Shown here in pieces: positions 61,311 to 64,000 of a stretch of DNA of 64,000 nt. This stretch comes from Spirosoma aerolatum (lineage in GTDB: Bacteria > Bacteroidota > Bacteroidia > Cytophagales > Spirosomataceae). A program made the translations under genes and the position numbers. The notes under the pieces were generated by a model. It had not been told where the DNA came from, did no database searches, and saw nothing but the letters and a program-made list of their open reading frames with translations. How positions within the stretch are numbered: the first letter of the stretch is position 1; every line of letters begins with the position of its first letter. The stretch covers positions 7,139,501 to 7,203,500 of the forward strand of contig NZ_CP020104.1 in the NCBI RefSeq assembly GCF_002056795.1. The letters are read 5' to 3'.

Positions 61311-62093
61311 ATGTGGTTAGATTCTAAAAAGATTGTGGTCATTGGTGGCACCACAGGTATGGGGCTATCAGCGTCATTGGCTTTTATTCGCGAAGGCGCA
61401 CAGGTTGTGGTAGTTGGGCGTAATCCAGAAAGTTGCACCGCTGCTGAAAGACAATTGGATGGCAATGGCCTGGCGATGTCGGGCGATGCATCTGATCCGC
61501 AAACGGCACCCAAAGCCATTGCACTTTGTCAGCAGATTTTCGGTGGTTTCGATGGGTTGTATCACGTTGCCGGGGGGAGTGGACGGCGTTTCGGCGATGG
61601 GCCACTGCATGATCTGACCCTCGATGGCTGGAATTATACAGTGAACCTGAATCTAACCTCGCTCATGCTGTCTAATCAGGCGGCTGTGCGTGCGTTTCGG
61701 GCCCAAGGTGTCGGCGGCACTATCCTGAACATGGGATCGGTATTAGGGTCGAGCCCTTCTCCGACCTACTTTGCTACCCACGCGTATGCTGCCATGAAAT
61801 CGGCTGTAATTGGTTTTACGAAATCGGTGGCTGCCTATTATGCCAACGACAACATACGAGTCAATGTATTAGCCCCGGCACTGGTCGAAACCCCCATGGC
61901 GCAACGTGCCGTTCAGGACGATACGATACTAGCCTTCACCAGAACAAAGCAACCTCTGGATGGAGGACGTATCGGCCAGCCAGACGATCTGGACGGAGCC
62001 GCCGTGTATTTCATGTCCGATTATTCGGCATTTACCACTGGACAGGTACTGACTGTCGATGGTGGCTGGAGTGTTAGTGAAGGGCAATTATGA
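61311..62093 (+). CDS. SDR family oxidoreductase
   Basis: The start is taken at the ATG at 61311 (MWLDSKKIVVIGGTTGMG), 261 residues. Nucleotide-binding GGTTGMGLSAS (10-20), NNAG replaced by HVAGGSGR, catalytic Ser in MGSVLGSS and YxxxK in YAAMKSAV (about 161-168), and VNVLAPALVETPMAQ near the end. A classical SDR with unknown substrate; its place after DenD suggests a sugar-acid or polyol. Upstream is about 112 nt. Confidence 0.88.
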   Translation: MWLDSKKIVVIGGTTGMGLSASLAFIREGAQVVVVGRNPESCTAAERQLDGNGLAMSGDASDPQTAPKAIALCQQIFGGFDGLYHVAGGSGRRFGDGPLHDLTLDGWNYTVNLNLTSLMLSNQAAVRAFRAQGVGGTILNMGSVLGSSPSPTYFATHAYAAMKSAVIGFTKSVAAYYANDNIRVNVLAPALVETPMAQRAVQDDTILAFTRTKQPLDGGRIGQPDDLDGAAVYFMSDYSAFTTGQVLTVDGGWSVSEGQL

Positions 62094-62105
62094 TGGTTAC
62101 TGTCG

Positions 62106-62612
62106 ATGATTGAAACCCAGCGCCTGACTATTGTTCCGCTTACGCTTAAGCAATTGTATCTGTACATTGTTGATACCCATCAGCTAGAAGAAGCTATGGG
62201 GCTCAAAACGGGTTGCCGGGAACTGGTTGAACCGGTGCTGAGTATTATCATTCACTTTACGATTCCACGGTTGAAAGATCCCACCAACGACCCACTCTAC
62301 CATACGCTCTGGATGGCCATCGACCGTGAAAAACAGCAATTTGTAGCCGAAGCTAAGTTTAAAGGGGAGCCCGACGAAACCGGCACCATCGAAATTGGCT
62401 ATGGTACGTACTCCGCTGTGCATCGGCAGGGATATATGACCGAAATGGTGGGTGGACTTCTAAAGTGGGCTGGCGAACAACCTGACGTTCAGCGGGTAGT
62501 AGCCGACACCGAGGCAGGAAACGTAGCATCTCAGAAAGTGCTGGAGAAGAGTGGGTTTCGGTTGTTCGATCAGATTGAAGATATGCTTTGGTGGGAGTAT
62601 CCAATTCGGTAG
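62106..62612 (+). CDS. GNAT family N-acetyltransferase (RimJ/RimL-like)
   Basis: A 168-residue acetyltransferase. Opens MIETQRLTIVPLT (the T-x-R-L start of RimJ/RimL-type proteins), with the strand IEIGYGTYSA and acetyl-CoA loop VHRQGYMTEMVGGLLKWA (about 108-125), then NVASQKVLEKSGFRLF. It begins 13 nt after the SDR stop, so it is in the same transcript. Substrate unknown. Confidence 0.87.
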   Translation: MIETQRLTIVPLTLKQLYLYIVDTHQLEEAMGLKTGCRELVEPVLSIIIHFTIPRLKDPTNDPLYHTLWMAIDREKQQFVAEAKFKGEPDETGTIEIGYGTYSAVHRQGYMTEMVGGLLKWAGEQPDVQRVVADTEAGNVASQKVLEKSGFRLFDQIEDMLWWEYPIR

Positions 62613-62646
62613 CGAGTAACGTTGGTACTTTTTATTGGTAAAATTG

Positions 62647-62654
62647 TAATTTCG
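62647..62654 (+). promoter_or_regulatory. Candidate -7 box of the Gfo/Idh/MocA gene
   Basis: TAATTTCG has one mismatch to TAnnTTTG, with a TTG at 62622-62624, 22 nt upstream, a usual Bacteroidetes -33/-7 spacing. It is 24 nt before the ATG at 62679. Confidence 0.3.
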
Positions 62655-62678
62655 GCTTCCTGCAAATGAACCCTACCT

Positions 62679-64000
62679 ATGCATTCACGTCGTAAATTCC
62701 TCCGTCGGCTCGGTGGTACATCGGCTTTACTGGCCGGAGGAACTACCCTGGTTGGCGCCGAAACCCTTGTCCCTTCAATTTATCGCGAACATCTGATAGA
62801 GATTATCCCCCCTCGCTCTGTAGCCGATACGATCAATATTGGTCTGATTGGCGCTGGAATCATCGGCCATTATGATCTTGATTGTGCGCTGAAAGTACCA
62901 GGTACGAAGGTAGTCGCTGTGGCAGACCTATACGATCCCCGACTGGTCAGGGCAAAGGAGGTTTGGGGACAGGACCTGTTTACCACCCGCGATTATCGGG
63001 AAATACTGGCCCGAAAAGATGTCGATGCGGTCCTGATTTGTGTACCCGATCACTGGCACGACCATATTTCGATTGCTGCACTAAAAGCCGGGAAACATGT
63101 GTACTGCGAAAAACCGATGGTACACCACATCGAAGAAGGACAGGCCGTTATTGCCGCGCACAAGAAATCAGGTAAGGTATTTCAGGTAGGTAGCCAGCGC
63201 GCAAGTGCATCGGCTGTACTTGAGGCAAAACGGCGTTATGAAGCCGGACACATTGGCGAACTGACGTCCGTCGAAACGTTTCTGGATCGGACGGATGCGT
63301 TAGGGGCCTGGCAGTATACGATGCCACCGAATCTGGACCCTAAAGACCTGGATTGGGACCGATACCTGGGCGATGCACCCAAACATCCTTTTCAGGCAGA
63401 GCGATTTTTTCGGTGGCGGAATTACAAAGACTATGGCACAGGCGTAGCGGGCGACCTATTTGTCCATTTGATTACGGGCGTTCATACCATTACTGGCTCA
63501 CTCGGACCAACCCGGATTTTCGCGCTCGGTGATCTGAATTTCTGGAAAGATGGACGGGATGCTTATGACCTGGTCACGGCTATGATGGACTATCCCAAAA
63601 CGGATAAGCACCCATCGTTTCAATTTACGACCCGTGTAAACCTGGCTACGGGCGCTGGTGGCGATATTCATACCCGCCTGGTTGGAACGGAAGGCGTTAT
63701 CGATATTGGCTGGAATTCGTTCGTCATGAATCGGCTAAAACGGCCCAATGCCCCTATGTACAGCCGGGGTTATGACGCCTTATTCACCTATCCGCAGGCT
63801 ATGCAGGAGGAGTTTATCCGGCAGTATGAGCAGAAATACCCGACAGGTCAGTTTACCCGAACCGTACAGAACGAACCGGTCATTACCTATACAGCCCCCG
63901 ATGGCTACGACGATCGGCTCGATCACATGATCGTTTTCTTCAATGCGATCCGGGAAAATAATCCATCGCTGGTTCGGGAAGATGCTGAATTTGGCCTGCG
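62679..64000 (+). CDS. Gfo/Idh/MocA family oxidoreductase with Tat signal (cut by window end)
   Basis: Starting at ATG 62679 (MHSRRKFLRRLGG), about 440 residues are visible before the window ends. The first part is a Tat signal (RRKFLRR, then a hydrophobic stretch with GGTSALLAGG). The Rossmann domain follows with INIGLIGAGIIGHYDLD (about 48-64), DVDAVLICVPDHWHDHISIAALKAGKHVYCEKPM (in part: ICVPDHWH and HVYCEKPM), the family EKP motif, and a C-terminal beta domain (HTRLVGTEGVIDIG). Such periplasmic enzymes act on sugars or sugar acids with a tightly bound NAD(P). It is the last visible gene of the plus-strand catabolic series. Confidence 0.88.
   Translation, partial: MHSRRKFLRRLGGTSALLAGGTTLVGAETLVPSIYREHLIEIIPPRSVADTINIGLIGAGIIGHYDLDCALKVPGTKVVAVADLYDPRLVRAKEVWGQDLFTTRDYREILARKDVDAVLICVPDHWHDHISIAALKAGKHVYCEKPMVHHIEEGQAVIAAHKKSGKVFQVGSQRASASAVLEAKRRYEAGHIGELTSVETFLDRTDALGAWQYTMPPNLDPKDLDWDRYLGDAPKHPFQAERFFRWRNYKDYGTGVAGDLFVHLITGVHTITGSLGPTRIFALGDLNFWKDGRDAYDLVTAMMDYPKTDKHPSFQFTTRVNLATGAGGDIHTRLVGTEGVIDIGWNSFVMNRLKRPNAPMYSRGYDALFTYPQAMQEEFIRQYEQKYPTGQFTRTVQNEPVITYTAPDGYDDRLDHMIVFFNAIRENNPSLVREDAEFGL

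Noticed and set aside
1..64000. tRNA, rRNA, CRISPR arrays, prophage or intact insertion sequence
   Set aside because: None seen: no cloverleaf, no regular short repeats with spacers, no transposase, integrase or capsid genes.

Overview
The window looks like a chromosomal segment of a gliding Bacteroidota bacterium of the Cytophagales, most like Spirosoma or a close relative. The main evidence is a giant SprA type IX secretion protein, GldF, two DUF4199 proteins, a TonB-dependent receptor with a carboxypeptidase-like N-terminal domain, LytTR/His_kinase two-component genes, and candidate Bacteroidetes -7 boxes (TAnnTTTG). The genus is an inference. I see no rRNA, tRNA, CRISPR array, intact insertion sequence or prophage. 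Both window edges cut genes.

1-11,020 is a reduced-sulfur/persulfide cluster, nearly all on the minus strand. It holds a rhodanese, an OsmC protein, two full-length metallo-beta-lactamase/rhodanese/rhodanese fusions, a split YeeE/YedE transporter pair, a ClC channel, thioredoxin, three tiny membrane proteins, DUF983, TauE/SafE, a cysteine-rich Crp/Fnr regulator and a frameshifted universal stress protein. Five sites of the form GTGAY-N4-(G/A)T(T/C)AC lie upstream of five transcription units here, so the cluster reads as one regulon of the local Crp/Fnr protein.

11,170-23,300 holds mixed housekeeping and envelope genes: a DUF6544 membrane protein, a PepSY-like lipoprotein, an L,D-transpeptidase, a FixH fragment, an Hsp20 protein, hemC with a GNAT gene, an orphan FtsX-type permease with a His-rich loop, a TMTC-like GT-C/TPR protein, a lipoprotein nuclease, a fatty-acid desaturase and 6-phosphogluconate dehydrogenase. 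23,600-30,330 holds a secreted TPR protein, VanZ-like, gldF, two DUF4199 proteins, a dihydroorotase homologue lacking metal ligands, gcvH and an aldo/keto reductase. 30,580-40,370 holds sprA, a DUF2520 Rossmann protein and a secreted BNR/Ycf48-like protein.

40,690-53,800 holds a large secreted FG-GAP/IPT protein, then a probable metal-uptake locus: DUF3500 lipoprotein, HupE/UreJ permease and TonB receptor, next to a LytTR two-component system whose kinase has a His-rich extracytoplasmic loop. 53,890-64,000 is catabolic: a GH32 fructanase, a decayed GH20 hexosaminidase, an FAD-linked hydroxyacid dehydrogenase, an OtnK-like kinase and a DenD-like dehydrogenase (four-carbon sugar-acid use), an SDR, a GNAT and a Tat-exported Gfo/Idh/MocA protein cut by the window end.

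Many gene ends carry long, often perfect hairpins. Two of them (267-341 and 51,113-51,172) share sequence and look like copies of one dispersed palindromic repeat.
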